DNA of 64,000 nt from Streptomyces marincola (GCF_020410765.1 NZ_CP084541.1:3352501-3416500); one strand, 5' to 3'; positions 24,517 to 33,333 are shown, counted from the stretch's first letter. A program made the numbers and translations. The notes: generated from the sequence alone by a model not told the origin.

Positions 24517-25806
24517 GTGACCGGACGCGACGAACCCACGCTCGACCCGCACGCCCGCCCGCCCCTTCCGCACGGCCACGCCCACCACGGTGGGCCGGTG
24601 GCGCCCGTCTCGGGCCACTTGCGGCGGGTGATAGCGGCCGTGCTGATCCCGTTCGCCTCCGCCATGGTGGCCGGCCTCGTGCTGCTGTGGCCGGGCGGAG
24701 CCCCTGAGCAGCAGGAACGCACGGGGGTCGGGTTCGACCAGCAGCATGAGCAGGCGCGGGTGACGGCCGTCGACGAAGTCGCCTGCGAGGACGTCGGCGT
24801 TCAGGTGCCGCGCGGAGTGGGCGGCGTGTGCGAGCAGGCGACGGTCGAGGTCACCTCGGGCCCGCACGCCGGGCGCACGTTCCAGGAGATGGTGCCCCCC
24901 GACGCGACCCAGCGCTACGACGCCGGCCAGGAAGTCGTCGTGGCCTACGCGCCCGACGCGCCCGAGGAGTTGCAATACCACGTCACGGATGTGAAGCGCG
25001 ACACCCCGATACTGCTGCTCGCCGTGGTGTTCGCGCTCGCCGTGGTCGCGGTCGGCCGGCTGCGCGGACTGCTCGCGCTCGTGGGGCTCGTGGTCAGCTT
25101 CACGGTGCTGACGCTGTTCATCCTGCCCGCCATCCTGCACGGCTCGAACCCGCTGGTCGTGGCCGTGGTCGGGGGCAGCGTGATCATGCTGGTGACGCTG
25201 TACCTGTGCCACGGGGTGAACGCCCGGACCTCGGTCGCCGTGGTCGGCACACTGGTGTCGCTGCTGCTGATCGGGGTGCTCGGCTCGCTGTTCATCGGCT
25301 GGGCCTCCCTGACCGGCAACACCGACGACCAGACCGGCCTGGTGCACAGCCTCTATCCGGCGATCGAGGTGCGCGGCCTGCTGCTGGCCGGCATCCTCAT
25401 CGGTTCGCTCGGCGTGCTCGACGACGTGACGGTGACGCAGACATCAGCCGTGTGGGAGCTGAAACAGGCCGATCCCGGGGCGAGTTGGCTCAAACTGTAC
25501 CGGGCGGGCATGCGGATCGGCCGGGACCACATCGCCTCGGTCGTCAACACGCTCGTGCTCGCCTACGCGGGCGCCGCGCTGCCGTTGCTGCTGCTCTTCA
25601 CCATCGCGAACAGCAGCGTCGGCACCGTGGCGTTCAGCGAACTGGTCTCGGAGGAGATCGTGCGGACGCTGGTCGGCTCGATCGGCCTGGTCGCCTCCGT
25701 GCCGGTGACGACGCTGCTCGCGGCGCTCGTGGTGAACGCCGACCGGCCGCCGCGCGGCGGGACGGCCGCGCCTACCACCCGCCACCGGAGGAGGAGGAAG
25801 AAGTGA
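24517..25806 (+). CDS. YibE/F family membrane protein
   Basis: 429 residues from the GTG at 24517. One N-terminal TM (about 37-58) leads to an extracytoplasmic beta domain (residues 70-150, QARVTAVDEVACEDVGVQVP), followed by seven hydrophobic segments from about 157 to 408. The YibE/F signature VEVRGLLLAGILIGSLGVLDDVTVTQTSAVWEL with NSSVGTVAFSELVSEEIVRTLVGSIG is clear. The function of the family is not established. The 3' end overlaps the convergent DUF5326 gene by 35 bp. Confidence 0.9.
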   Translation: MTGRDEPTLDPHARPPLPHGHAHHGGPVAPVSGHLRRVIAAVLIPFASAMVAGLVLLWPGGAPEQQERTGVGFDQQHEQARVTAVDEVACEDVGVQVPRGVGGVCEQATVEVTSGPHAGRTFQEMVPPDATQRYDAGQEVVVAYAPDAPEELQYHVTDVKRDTPILLLAVVFALAVVAVGRLRGLLALVGLVVSFTVLTLFILPAILHGSNPLVVAVVGGSVIMLVTLYLCHGVNARTSVAVVGTLVSLLLIGVLGSLFIGWASLTGNTDDQTGLVHSLYPAIEVRGLLLAGILIGSLGVLDDVTVTQTSAVWELKQADPGASWLKLYRAGMRIGRDHIASVVNTLVLAYAGAALPLLLLFTIANSSVGTVAFSELVSEEIVRTLVGSIGLVASVPVTTLLAALVVNADRPPRGGTAAPTTRHRRRRKK

Positions 25807-25984
25807 ACTTGCGCACCACGAAGATCAGGACGGCGACCAGGGCGGCGAACAGCAAGATCCGGAACAGCAGCCCGAGCACCCACGTGATCAGCCCGATCAG
25901 CAGCGTGCCGAAGACCAGGAGCGCGAGCGCGGGGATGGCGACCCACCGCACCCACCCCGGCAGTGTCATGAACGTTTCCTTCAT
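25772..25984 (-). CDS. DUF5326 family small membrane protein
   Basis: 70 residues from the ATG at 25984, preferred because AGGAG lies eight bases upstream (GTG at 25990 would be too close). Pattern: MKETFMTLPGWVRWVAIPA, two TM helices at about 12-32 and 34-54, then VVRKFTSSSSSGGGW, as in the streptomycete DUF5326 family. Function unknown. Its 3' end overlaps the YibE/F gene antisense. Confidence 0.88.
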   Translation of the reverse strand: MKETFMTLPGWVRWVAIPALALLVFGTLLIGLITWVLGLLFRILLFAALVAVLIFVVRKFTSSSSSGGGW

Positions 25985-26160
25985 TGCCACGGCTCCTGTT
26001 CCGCGCGTGTCCTCGCCCCCCGGTGTCGGTCTCGATGCTATGCGTGCCGGGGCGGCGCCGGGAGGCCCCCCGGCCCCCGTCCTCCCCTGACCGTTCCCTG
26101 ACGCCGACCCTGAGACGCCGGCTCCGCCGCCCCGGCGGGGCCGGGCGCCCCTGCCCCGCC

Positions 26161-26478
26161 TCAGCCCTCGGGCGGCGAGAACACCACGAGGACCCGCAGG
26201 TCCTCGCTGATGTGGTGGAACCTGGCCCGCACCCCGGCCGGCACGTAGACGACGCTGCCGCGCGCCACCGTGGTCGTCTCCTCGCCGACGGTCATCGCCG
26301 CCCGGCCGCTCACCACGAAGTTGACCACGTCCTGCGCCTGCGGGCGCTGGGCGTCGGACGCGCCCGCGTCGAGCGCGTAGAGCCCCACCGACATGTTGCG
26401 TTCGCGAAGGAAACGCAGGTACGCGCCGTCGTTCGCGATCCGCTCCGCCTCCAGCTGATCCAGCCGGAACTCCTTCAT
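26161..26478 (-). CDS. Small cupin-domain protein
   Basis: 105 residues from the ATG at 26478, with TGAGGAC upstream. A single beta-barrel domain: SVGLYALDAGASDAQRPQAQDVVNFVVSGRAAMTV and ARGSVVYVPAGVRARFHHISEDLRVLVVF. The usual first-motif HxH pair is replaced (AQRPQAQD), so only the second-motif His in ARFHHI remains as a clear metal ligand; the protein may not be an enzyme. It is divergent from the holin-like gene, 48 bp away. Confidence 0.85.
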   Translation of the reverse strand: MKEFRLDQLEAERIANDGAYLRFLRERNMSVGLYALDAGASDAQRPQAQDVVNFVVSGRAAMTVGEETTTVARGSVVYVPAGVRARFHHISEDLRVLVVFSPPEG

Positions 26479-26526
26479 GTCCTCATTCCCCTTGCGCCCC
26501 CGGTGCCATCTGAAACGATCTCCTGT

Positions 26527-26898
26527 ATGACAAGCATTCTCGTGCGGTTCCTCGCCAACGCGCTGGCCCTGGCCGCCGCCGTCTGGCTGGTGGACGACAT
26601 CACCTTGGGGAAGGACGATCCCAGCACCGGCGGACAGGTGGTGACGCTGCTCGTCGTCGCGCTGATCTTCGGCCTGGTGAACATGATCGTCAAGCCCGTC
26701 GTCAAGTTCTTGTCCCTGCCCGTGCTGATCCTCACCCTCGGGCTGTTCACCCTGGTCATCAACGCCCTGATGCTGATGCTCACCGGCTGGCTCGCCGGCG
26801 ACGCGTTCGAGGTCGACGGGTTCGGGTCCGCGTTCCTCGGCGGACTGATCATCTCCGTCGTGTCCTGGGCGGTCAACATGGTGTTCGATCGTGACTGA
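26527..26898 (+). CDS. Phage holin family (superfamily IV) / DUF4- type four-TM membrane protein
   Basis: 123 residues from the ATG at 26527. Four hydrophobic helices (about 5-25, 37-58, 61-88, 101-120) with the family block NMIVKPVVKFLSLPVLILTL. It matches the PF04020-type 'phage holin family protein' seen in actinobacterial cores; it is a chromosomal housekeeping relative rather than a prophage gene. The phosphatase gene starts inside its last codons (8-bp overlap), so the two are cotranslated. Confidence 0.85.
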   Translation: MTSILVRFLANALALAAAVWLVDDITLGKDDPSTGGQVVTLLVVALIFGLVNMIVKPVVKFLSLPVLILTLGLFTLVINALMLMLTGWLAGDAFEVDGFGSAFLGGLIISVVSWAVNMVFDRD

Positions 26899-27421
26899 CC
26901 CGACGGTCTCCGGCCCCGCGGCCGGTCCCGGCGAGCCCTACCGGGTCTGCTTCGTGTGCAGCGGGAACATCTGCCGTTCGCCCATGGCCGAGGCCGTGCT
27001 GCGCGCCCGCCTGGCCGAGGCCGGCCTCGGCGCGCACGTGGTCGTCGACAGCGCGGGCACCGGCGGCTGGCACGCCGGCGACCCCGCCGACCCGCGCGCC
27101 ACCGCGGCGCTCGCCGCGGCGGGGTACGACGCGCGGCCGGCGGACCACACCGCCAGGCAGTTCGAGGCCGAGTGGTTCCCCAGGTACGACCTCGTCGTGG
27201 CGCTCGACCGGGGGCACGCCCGCGCGCTGCGCCGCCTGGCGCCGAGTCCTGAACAGGCCGCGAAGGTACGGCTGCTGCGGGCCGGCGACCTCGACGTGCC
27301 CGACCCCTACTACGGCGAGGACGAGGGCTTCGCCGACTGCCTCGCCCTCATCGAGGAGGCCGTGCCCGACCTGCTCGACACCATTCGCCGACGCCGGCCA
27401 GGGGCCGGGGAGGCACCGTGA
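26891..27421 (+). CDS. ptpA: Low-molecular-weight protein tyrosine phosphatase (PtpA type)
   Basis: 176 residues from the GTG at 26891. The P-loop is CSGNICRS with nucleophile Cys23 and Arg29 (C-x5-R), and the general acid is Asp138 in DPYYG. It hydrolyses phosphotyrosine in cytoplasmic proteins. In Streptomyces coelicolor the equivalent gene sits near thiC and dnaB, as I recall, and affects secondary metabolism when overexpressed. It is coupled to the holin-like gene upstream and, by GTGA, to the kinase-like gene downstream. An extra tail of about 12 residues precedes the fold. Confidence 0.93.
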   Translation: MTDPTVSGPAAGPGEPYRVCFVCSGNICRSPMAEAVLRARLAEAGLGAHVVVDSAGTGGWHAGDPADPRATAALAAAGYDARPADHTARQFEAEWFPRYDLVVALDRGHARALRRLAPSPEQAAKVRLLRAGDLDVPDPYYGEDEGFADCLALIEEAVPDLLDTIRRRRPGAGEAP

Positions 27422-28326
27422 CCGGCCCGGGCGCCGACCCGGGCGCCGACCCGCGCGCGGCGGCGCTCGGCCGGCGCGTGGCCGGGCTGAGCGGCGCGGC
27501 GCCCGTCGCCGCGCGCCCGGTCCCCGGCGGCGACATCTGCGCCGCCTACCGGGTCGAACTCGACGACGGACGCACCGTGTTCGCCAAAACGGTGCCGCAG
27601 CCGCCGCCGGACTTCTTCGCCGCGGAGGCCGCCGGCCTCGACCTGCTGCGCAGCACGGGCACCGTCGCGGTGCCCGGCGTGCTGGCCGCGTTCCCCGACC
27701 TGCTCGTCCTCGAATGGGTCGACACGGCGGCCCCCACGCCCGCCCAGGCGGAACGCCTCGGGTCCGAGCTGGCCGCCCTGCACGCCACGCCCGCACCCCA
27801 CTACGGCACCGCGGGACCGCTCTACCTCGGGCCCGTGCCGCTGACCACCCCGGCACCGCCCGTCACCGACCCGGCCGGCTGGCCCGCCTACCACGCGGAG
27901 CACCGGCTGCTGCCGCTGCTGCGGCTCGCCGTCGACAGCGGCGGCATCGCGGCGGAGGACGCGCGCGACGTCGAGCGGCTGTGCGACGGCATCGACCGGG
28001 TCGCGGGGCCACCGCAGCCGCCCGCCGTCATCCACGGCGACCTGTGGGCCGGCAACATCCTGTGGACGCCCGACGGCCGCCCGCACCTGATCGACCCGGC
28101 CGCCCAGGGCGGCCACCCCGAGGCCGACCTGGCCTTCCTCGAACTGTCCGGCTGCCCGCACTTCGACCGCCTGATCCGCGCCTACGAGGACGTGCGCCCG
28201 CTGCCGGGCCGGCGTGCCCGCGCGCCCCTGCACCAGTTGCACCACGTGCTGATCCACGCCGCCCTGTTCGGCGGCGCCTACGGTCCGGAGAGCGGCGCCA
28301 CCGCACGCGCGGCGCTCGCCGCCTGA
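27418..28326 (+). CDS. Fructosamine-3-kinase-like protein (FN3K / phosphotransferase fold)
   Basis: 302 residues from the GTG at 27418, overlapping ptpA by four bases. Aminoglycoside-phosphotransferase fold: the ATP lysine in TVFAKTVP, VLEWVDT hinge, catalytic HGDLWAGN (206-213) and metal DPAAQGGHPEADLAFLELSG. FN3K-type enzymes phosphorylate Amadori sugar-lysine adducts so that they decompose, a form of deglycation. The coupling to a phosphatase gene suggests a shared physiological theme but no direct pathway. Confidence 0.9.
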   Translation: MTGPGADPGADPRAAALGRRVAGLSGAAPVAARPVPGGDICAAYRVELDDGRTVFAKTVPQPPPDFFAAEAAGLDLLRSTGTVAVPGVLAAFPDLLVLEWVDTAAPTPAQAERLGSELAALHATPAPHYGTAGPLYLGPVPLTTPAPPVTDPAGWPAYHAEHRLLPLLRLAVDSGGIAAEDARDVERLCDGIDRVAGPPQPPAVIHGDLWAGNILWTPDGRPHLIDPAAQGGHPEADLAFLELSGCPHFDRLIRAYEDVRPLPGRRARAPLHQLHHVLIHAALFGGAYGPESGATARAALAA

Positions 28327-28593
28327 ACGCGCGCCCGCGCGCGGCGGCACGCCCGCGGACCACCGGCCGCGCGCCGCAGCCGCCCGGGCGCACGCCCCCG
28401 CGCCTCGCCGGGACACGCGCGGAGAACACGCGGGCGTGGCCGGAACCGCCGGGCGCGCACGCCCCGTTTCCCCTCCTACCCGCCCATACCCGTACACTCG
28501 TGCGGCCAGGGAGCGCGCGTCCACGACGACCGCGCCGCAGCGCAGCCGCCGGAGCCCGAGGAAGACGGCGGCACGACCGCACGGAGGACCGGG

Positions 28594-29739
28594 ATGACCG
28601 GGGACGGAACACGCGCCGTACGCGCCGGGCTGCCCGAGCCCGCCGCCTATCAGCCACCGCTGCCCGGCCCTGTGCTCGCCGCCCACTTCCACCTGCCCGG
28701 CGATCCGGCCGACGCGCCCTACGGGTACGGCCGTGAGAACAACCCGACGTGGTCCGCGCTCGAATCCGCCGTCGCCGGGCTCGAATCCCCCGACCACGAC
28801 GCCGAGGCCGTCGTCTTCCCGTCCGGCATGGCCGCGACCGCGGCGGTGCTCTTCGGCCTGCTGCGCCCCGGCGACACGGCGGTGCTGCCGTCGGACGGCT
28901 ACCAGTTGCTGCCGCGCCTGCGCGCGCGGCTTGAGGAGTTCCGCGTCACCGTCCGCACCGCGCCGACCGCCGGGGACGCGCAGCTCGCGCTGCTCGACGA
29001 CGACGTGCGGCTGCTGTGGATCGAGACGCCGTCCAACCCCGGCCTCGACACGGCGGACATCCGCCGCCTCGCGGACGCGGCCCACGCGCGCGGCGCGCTG
29101 GTCGCGGTCGACAACACCCTGGCCACGCCGCTCGGCCAGCGCCCGCTCGGCCTGGGCGCCGACCTGTCCGTGGCCAGCGGCACCAAGGCGCTGAACGGCC
29201 ACGGCGACGTCCTGCTCGGCTACGCCGTGGCCCGCGACCCGGCGCTCGCGGAGGCGTTGCGCTCCTGGCGCACCACCACGGGCGCCATCCTCGGCCCCAT
29301 GGAGGCGTGGCTGGCGCACCGCGGCATCGCCACGCTGCACCTGCGCGTCGAACGCCAGCAGATCAACGCGCTCGCCGTCGCCACCCTGCTGCGCGAGCGT
29401 TCCGAGGTGGACGACCCGCGCTACCCGGGCCTGCCCGAGGACCCGGCGCACGCCGTGGCGGCGCGGCAGATGCGGCGGTTCGGCAGCGTCGTGTCGTTCA
29501 CGCTGCCCGACCGCGCGCACGCCGAACGCTTCCTCGCCGCGCTGCGCCTGGTGGACGACGCGACGAGCTTCGGCGGGGTGCGGTCGACCGCGGAGCGCAG
29601 GGGCCGGTGGGGCGGCGACGCCGTGCCCGAGGGGTTCGTGCGGCTCTCGGTCGGCGTCGAGGACACCGCGGACCTCGTGGCCGACGTCCGGCAGGCCCTC
29701 GACACCGCGGCCCGCGGGGGCGGCGCGGCCCGCGGCTGA
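28594..29739 (+). CDS. Cystathionine gamma-lyase/synthase family PLP enzyme
   Basis: 381 residues from the ATG at 28594. Signature: YGYGRENNPTWSALESAVAGLE (PLP phosphate, Tyr-Arg), the VVFPSGMAA loop, WIETPSNP (Asp/Asn side), Asp173 in VDNTLATP, and the Schiff-base Lys198 in SGTKALNGHGD. It carries out gamma- or beta-elimination or replacement at sulfur amino acids (cystathionine, homoserine esters); the reaction cannot be set by sequence alone. The 267 bp upstream hold a TACACT at 28493-28498 that may be a -10; no other feature is seen. Confidence 0.9.
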   Translation: MTGDGTRAVRAGLPEPAAYQPPLPGPVLAAHFHLPGDPADAPYGYGRENNPTWSALESAVAGLESPDHDAEAVVFPSGMAATAAVLFGLLRPGDTAVLPSDGYQLLPRLRARLEEFRVTVRTAPTAGDAQLALLDDDVRLLWIETPSNPGLDTADIRRLADAAHARGALVAVDNTLATPLGQRPLGLGADLSVASGTKALNGHGDVLLGYAVARDPALAEALRSWRTTTGAILGPMEAWLAHRGIATLHLRVERQQINALAVATLLRERSEVDDPRYPGLPEDPAHAVAARQMRRFGSVVSFTLPDRAHAERFLAALRLVDDATSFGGVRSTAERRGRWGGDAVPEGFVRLSVGVEDTADLVADVRQALDTAARGGGAARG

Positions 29740-29767
29740 AGGTTTCGGCGCGGCCCGGGCGGGCCAC

Positions 29768-30277
29768 ATGATGGCCATGCCCCCCGCGGAACCCGTGGTC
29801 AAACGCACCGCCCGCGCCATCCTGCTGGACGGCCCGCACCTCGTCGTCATCAAACGCACCAGACCGGGGCGCGCGCCCTACTGGATCACGCCGGGGGGCG
29901 GGGTCGAGCCGTCCGACCGCTCCGTGCTCGACGCCCTGCGCCGGGAGCTGCGCGAGGAGCTCGGGGCGGAGATCACGAACGTGGTGCCCGCGTTCGTCGA
30001 CACCGTGGCGCACACCCCTGAGCCGGGGGAGGGCACCCCGCCGGGGCTGAAGGTGCAGCACTTCTTCGCGTGCCGCCTCGCCGCCCTCGACCCCGCGCTG
30101 CGGCACGGCCCTGAGGTCGACGCGCCGCGCGGCACGTACGAGACCGTGCGGCTGCCGTTCACGCCCGAGGGGCTCACGTCGGTGAACCTGGTCCCGGCCT
30201 CGCTCCGCGCCTACCTGACGCGCAACGTCGCGGGGGTCCTGGCGCTCCTGGCGCCCGATTTCGCGGGCCGGTCCTGA
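29768..30277 (+). CDS. NUDIX hydrolase
   Basis: 169 residues from the ATG at 29768 (ATG at 29771 or 29777 are equally possible). The core NUDIX helix is intact, RRELREELGAE (58-68), including the R-E-x2-E-E-x-G metal ligands. The first part is atypical: GGGVEPSD carries Asp where Glu is usual and there is one extra residue before the helix. It probably hydrolyses a nucleoside diphosphate derivative. It is convergent with the long PNPOx-like gene and follows the cystathionine-type gene by 28 bp. Confidence 0.88.
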   Translation: MMAMPPAEPVVKRTARAILLDGPHLVVIKRTRPGRAPYWITPGGGVEPSDRSVLDALRRELREELGAEITNVVPAFVDTVAHTPEPGEGTPPGLKVQHFFACRLAALDPALRHGPEVDAPRGTYETVRLPFTPEGLTSVNLVPASLRAYLTRNVAGVLALLAPDFAGRS

Positions 30278-30317
30278 ACCCGGCGGCACGGGTGGCGGGA
30301 CCCTCGTCCCCGAGCGC

Positions 30318-31832
30318 TCAGCCGAACCAGCCGCCCCCGCTGCCGCTGCCCCGGCTCCTGGCGCGTTCGAGCGCGCGCCGCGCCTCCTCCTGCCACGCCT
30401 GCACGTCCGGCGGCGGCTGCGGGACGGTCGACGGCTCGTGCACGGCGGGCGGCTCGTGCACGGCGGGCGGCTCGTGCACGGCGGGCGGCTCGTGCACGGC
30501 GGGCGGCGGTGCCTGCGCCGCGGGCGGCACGGCGGGGGCGGGCGGGGGAGCGGGAGGCGGCGCGTAGACGGGAGAGGGCGCCGGCGTGGGAGAGGGCGCC
30601 GGCGTGGGAGAGGGCGCCGGCGTGGGTGGGGGCGGCGGCGTGGGTGGGGGCGGCGGAGGCGGCGCGGGTCGGGACGTCTGCGCGGGCCGGTGGAACGCGG
30701 AGAACGGCTCGGGAGAGGAGCGTTCGAGCGACCGGGCGGGGATGCGGCGCGGGAGGCGTGGCGGGAGCGGCGCGTCCGGCCCCTCGGGGGCGCGTTCCCG
30801 CGGACGTTCCCGCGAACGTTCCTGGGGGGTCGCGGGGGAGCCGCCGTCAGGCCCCGCCGGGCCGGCGGGCCCGAGCGCGGGCGCCACGGGCGCGGCGGGC
30901 AGCGAGGGGGCGGCGGGCTGCGGCCAGGAGGACGCGGACACCGGTTCCGGCGCGGCGGGCAGCGGGGGCGGCGCGACCGGGGAAGGCGCGGGCAGGGCGG
31001 CGGGCGGCGGCGCGACGGGCACGTGCCCCGCGGGCTCGGGCGCGGGCGCGGGGGGCAGGGAAGCGACCGGCGCGGGCGCCGGGGGCGCGGTCGGCACGTC
31101 GGGCTCCGGGCGCCGGGGCGGTCCGGCCGGCCGCCGGTCGGACGACACGCCCTCGGGCGCGCCCTCCCGGCGCGCCTGCGCGTCGCGCGCCGCACCGAAG
31201 AAGTCGCCGCCCTTGCGCTTGTAGTCGTCGGTGCCCCACTCCCGCGCCGTGCGGCGCGTGGCCTTCACCAACTGCGGTATGTGCTTGGCGCAGTGGATGT
31301 ACGCCTCTTCGACCTCGATGCGCACCCACAGCTCCGCGCGCCGCCCCGGGATCGTGTCCGTCGGCAGTTCCGGGTGCTCCGCGCGCAGTTCGGCGTCCGT
31401 GACGACCTGCGCCCGCCCGTTGATGTGCAGGCCGATCCTGGCCCGGTCGAAGTCCATCAGCAGCAGCCCGGCGTGCGGGTTCTCGGTGATGTTCCCCAGG
31501 GAGGCGTGCACGCCGTTCCCCCGGTACTCAGGGAACGCGAGCGCGCCCGGGTCGAGCACGTGCAGGAAGCCGGGCGGCCCGGCGCGGAACGTGTTGTCGC
31601 ACTCGCCGCGCGCGTCCGATGTGGCCAGGAAGAACATCTCCTGCCGGGCGACGAACTCCCGCATCCGCTCGTTCAGGTGATCGAGCACCTGCTCGTCGTA
31701 GAAGCGCTCGGCGCGTCGCTCGGTCCCCAGGCGGCGCTGGAGGGCGCGTTCCCCCTCGCTGCCACGCCGTCGTCCCGGGAGCGCCGGGGGCTGCCCGCCT
31801 CCCTCGTTGCCCATGCCTGCTATCCCTGACAT
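30318..31832 (-). CDS. Pyridoxamine-phosphate-oxidase-like domain with long Pro-rich C-terminal tail
   Basis: 504 residues from the ATG at 31832 (an ATG at 31814 is possible). Residues 60-190 form a PNPOx-like split-barrel (FVARQEMFFLATSDARGECD, FPEYRGNGVHASLGNI, AGLLLMDFDRARIGLHINGRA), which binds FMN or a related flavin in many members. From about 215 the protein is disordered, Pro/Ala/Arg-rich, with PAVHEP four times and PTPAPS three times, and ends in a short helix and GSGSGGGWFG. The size of the tail is unusual; a surface or scaffold role is possible. It lies 57 bp behind the flavohaemoglobin-like gene. Confidence 0.85.
   Translation of the reverse strand: MSGIAGMGNEGGGQPPALPGRRRGSEGERALQRRLGTERRAERFYDEQVLDHLNERMREFVARQEMFFLATSDARGECDNTFRAGPPGFLHVLDPGALAFPEYRGNGVHASLGNITENPHAGLLLMDFDRARIGLHINGRAQVVTDAELRAEHPELPTDTIPGRRAELWVRIEVEEAYIHCAKHIPQLVKATRRTAREWGTDDYKRKGGDFFGAARDAQARREGAPEGVSSDRRPAGPPRRPEPDVPTAPPAPAPVASLPPAPAPEPAGHVPVAPPPAALPAPSPVAPPPLPAAPEPVSASSWPQPAAPSLPAAPVAPALGPAGPAGPDGGSPATPQERSRERPRERAPEGPDAPLPPRLPRRIPARSLERSSPEPFSAFHRPAQTSRPAPPPPPPPTPPPPPTPAPSPTPAPSPTPAPSPVYAPPPAPPPAPAVPPAAQAPPPAVHEPPAVHEPPAVHEPPAVHEPSTVPQPPPDVQAWQEEARRALERARSRGSGSGGGWFG
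30433..30504. repeat. Four perfect 18-bp tandem repeats in the PNPOx-like gene
   Basis: GGCTCGTGCACGGCGGGC occurs four times in register at 30433-30450, 30451-30468, 30469-30486 and 30487-30504 without a mismatch. Each unit encodes the six residues of the PAVHEP block on the minus strand. Perfect identity suggests recent or ongoing slippage and a length polymorphism between strains. Confidence 0.92.
30571..30624. repeat. Three perfect 18-bp tandem repeats in the PNPOx-like gene
   Basis: GGAGAGGGCGCCGGCGTG is repeated three times (30571-30588, 30589-30606, 30607-30624), coding PTPAPS units on the minus strand. It is followed by a degenerate GGTGGGGGCGGCGGC pair. Independent of the 30433 array. 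Confidence 0.92.
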
Positions 31833-31889
31833 CTGGTTACATCACTTCTCAGCACGTCCAGGAACGTTTCAGCACGCCCCGGATCTCGG

Positions 31890-33095
31890 TCACCTGCCAC
31901 CGGAGGATACGAGGGTCCCCAGGAAGTCGTGCCATATACGGTCCTGAGGGACACCCGAGGACACCAGCGCGTCCACGCTTTTCCTGATCATCTGCGGCGG
32001 CCCCGACAGGTAGCCGTCGAACTCGCGCCACGGCCCGAACTGCCGCACCGCCTCCGGGAGCTGGCCGGCGAACCCGCGCGTCGCCAGGTGGGCGACGACC
32101 GGGCGAACGGACAGCCACGGCAGGCGCCGTTCCAGATCGAGGAAGGAGTCGAGGTCGTACAGGTCCGCGTCGCGGTTCGCGCCGAAGAACACCTCGACCG
32201 GCCGCCGCCTCCCGTGCTCGGCGACGTCCTCGACCAGCGCCTTGATCGGCGCTATGCCCGTGCTGCCGCCCACGCACAGCAGCCCGCGGCTCGACGCGTG
32301 GTCGACGGCCATCGACCCGCTGGGCGGCCCGAGCCGCAGCACGTCCCCGCGCCTGGCCCGGTGCACGAGCGCGCGCGAGACCCAGCCCGCGGGCACGGCC
32401 TTGACGTGGAAGGACAGCAGCCCGTCGGAACGCGGCCTCGACGCGAACGAGTAGGACCGCCACACCCGCGGCCACCAGGGCGTCTCGACGCTCGCGTACT
32501 GCCCGGCGCGGTACGGGTAGGGCTGGTCGGGCCGCACGGTCACCACCGCGACCTCGCTCGTGCGCCGTTCGTGGGACACGATCTCCGCCTGCCACCACGG
32601 CGGCGCGTGCAGCTCGTCCGCCGCGGCGGCGTCGATCATCGTCTGGCTGAAGACCGTGTACGCGCGCACCCACGCCGCCTCGCTCTCCGCGTCCCACGTC
32701 CGGGGCGCGTAGCGTTCCAGCGCGTACATCAACGCCTCGCCCACGGCCGGGTAGTGCTCGGACCTGGTGCCGTACTTGCGGTGCCCGCGGCCCAGTTGCT
32801 CCAGGTACTCGGTGAGCATGACCGTGTCGTCGATGTGCTCGGCCGCGGTCAGCAGCGCGCCGAACAGCCGGTCGCGCTGCGTGTCCATCGCGGCCGGGAA
32901 CAGGTCGCGCAGCCCCGGGTTGTGCAGGAAGAGAAGCGCGTAGAAGTAGGAGGTCGCCTCGTCCGCGACCGGCTCGATCTCGGCCAGTGTGCGCCTGATC
33001 GCGACGGCGTCGGGCGAGGGCGCCCGCCGCCCTCGCCCGGGCACGTGGTCGCTCCCGGTGGTGATGGCGCCGTCGTCGGCCGATAGTGCGGTCAT
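31890..33095 (-). CDS. Flavohaemoglobin-like globin-reductase (globin + FAD/NAD-binding domains)
   Basis: 401 residues from the ATG at 33095. Residues 30-155 form a globin with the proximal His105 in LGRGHRKYG. Residues 165-270 are the FAD barrel, with RSYSFAS, and residues 275-400 the NAD-binding domain with VGGSTGIAPIKALVEDV and GYLSGPPQMI. Such proteins convert NO to nitrate or sense oxygen. In flavohaemoglobin terms it lacks the long N-terminal heme region of Hmp and is near normal length. A 20-nt-loop inverted repeat (33119-33154) is about 24 bp upstream. Confidence 0.92.
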   Translation of the reverse strand: MTALSADDGAITTGSDHVPGRGRRAPSPDAVAIRRTLAEIEPVADEATSYFYALLFLHNPGLRDLFPAAMDTQRDRLFGALLTAAEHIDDTVMLTEYLEQLGRGHRKYGTRSEHYPAVGEALMYALERYAPRTWDAESEAAWVRAYTVFSQTMIDAAAADELHAPPWWQAEIVSHERRTSEVAVVTVRPDQPYPYRAGQYASVETPWWPRVWRSYSFASRPRSDGLLSFHVKAVPAGWVSRALVHRARRGDVLRLGPPSGSMAVDHASSRGLLCVGGSTGIAPIKALVEDVAEHGRRRPVEVFFGANRDADLYDLDSFLDLERRLPWLSVRPVVAHLATRGFAGQLPEAVRQFGPWREFDGYLSGPPQMIRKSVDALVSSGVPQDRIWHDFLGTLVSSGGR

Positions 33096-33118
33096 GACCC
33101 TGCCTCGCCTCGATCAAC

Positions 33119-33154
33119 TCCCGGTGGCACAGCGTGTCAGCGCGGTCACCGGGA
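33119..33154. promoter_or_regulatory. Inverted repeat in the leader of the flavohaemoglobin-like gene
   Basis: TCCCGGTG and CACCGGGA form 8-bp perfect arms 20 bp apart, 24 to 59 bp before the ATG on the minus strand. It could be an RNA hairpin in the leader or an operator; the 238-bp gap to the serine hydrolase gene holds no ORF and only AT-rich TTAACC / ATAAAC patches besides. Confidence 0.35.
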
Positions 33155-33333
33155 GCGGGTGGTTAACCGGAAACCCGGCCATCGAGCCCCCCGCATCCCA
33201 TAAACTGAACGGCTTCAAGCCGCCAGGACGCGGAACCGACCCTACCGTTATACGGCTGAGACACAAGTCCTCTCCCGATACGCGTGATTCTTCTGTTTCG
33301 CCCCCCGGCGCGGTCCCGGTGCGCCCTCTCCCG

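Noticed and set aside
26527..26898. Prophage holin
   Set aside because: No phage genes nearby; it overlaps ptpA and its family is a chromosomal membrane protein despite the name.
28327..28593. Small gene in the gap before the cystathionine-type gene
   Set aside because: All frames are Arg/Pro-rich without RBS; the stretch most likely carries only the promoter.
30433..30624. CRISPR-like array
   Set aside because: The 18-bp repeats are contiguous, without spacers, in frame with the PNPOx-like protein and code for PAVHEP/PTPAPS.
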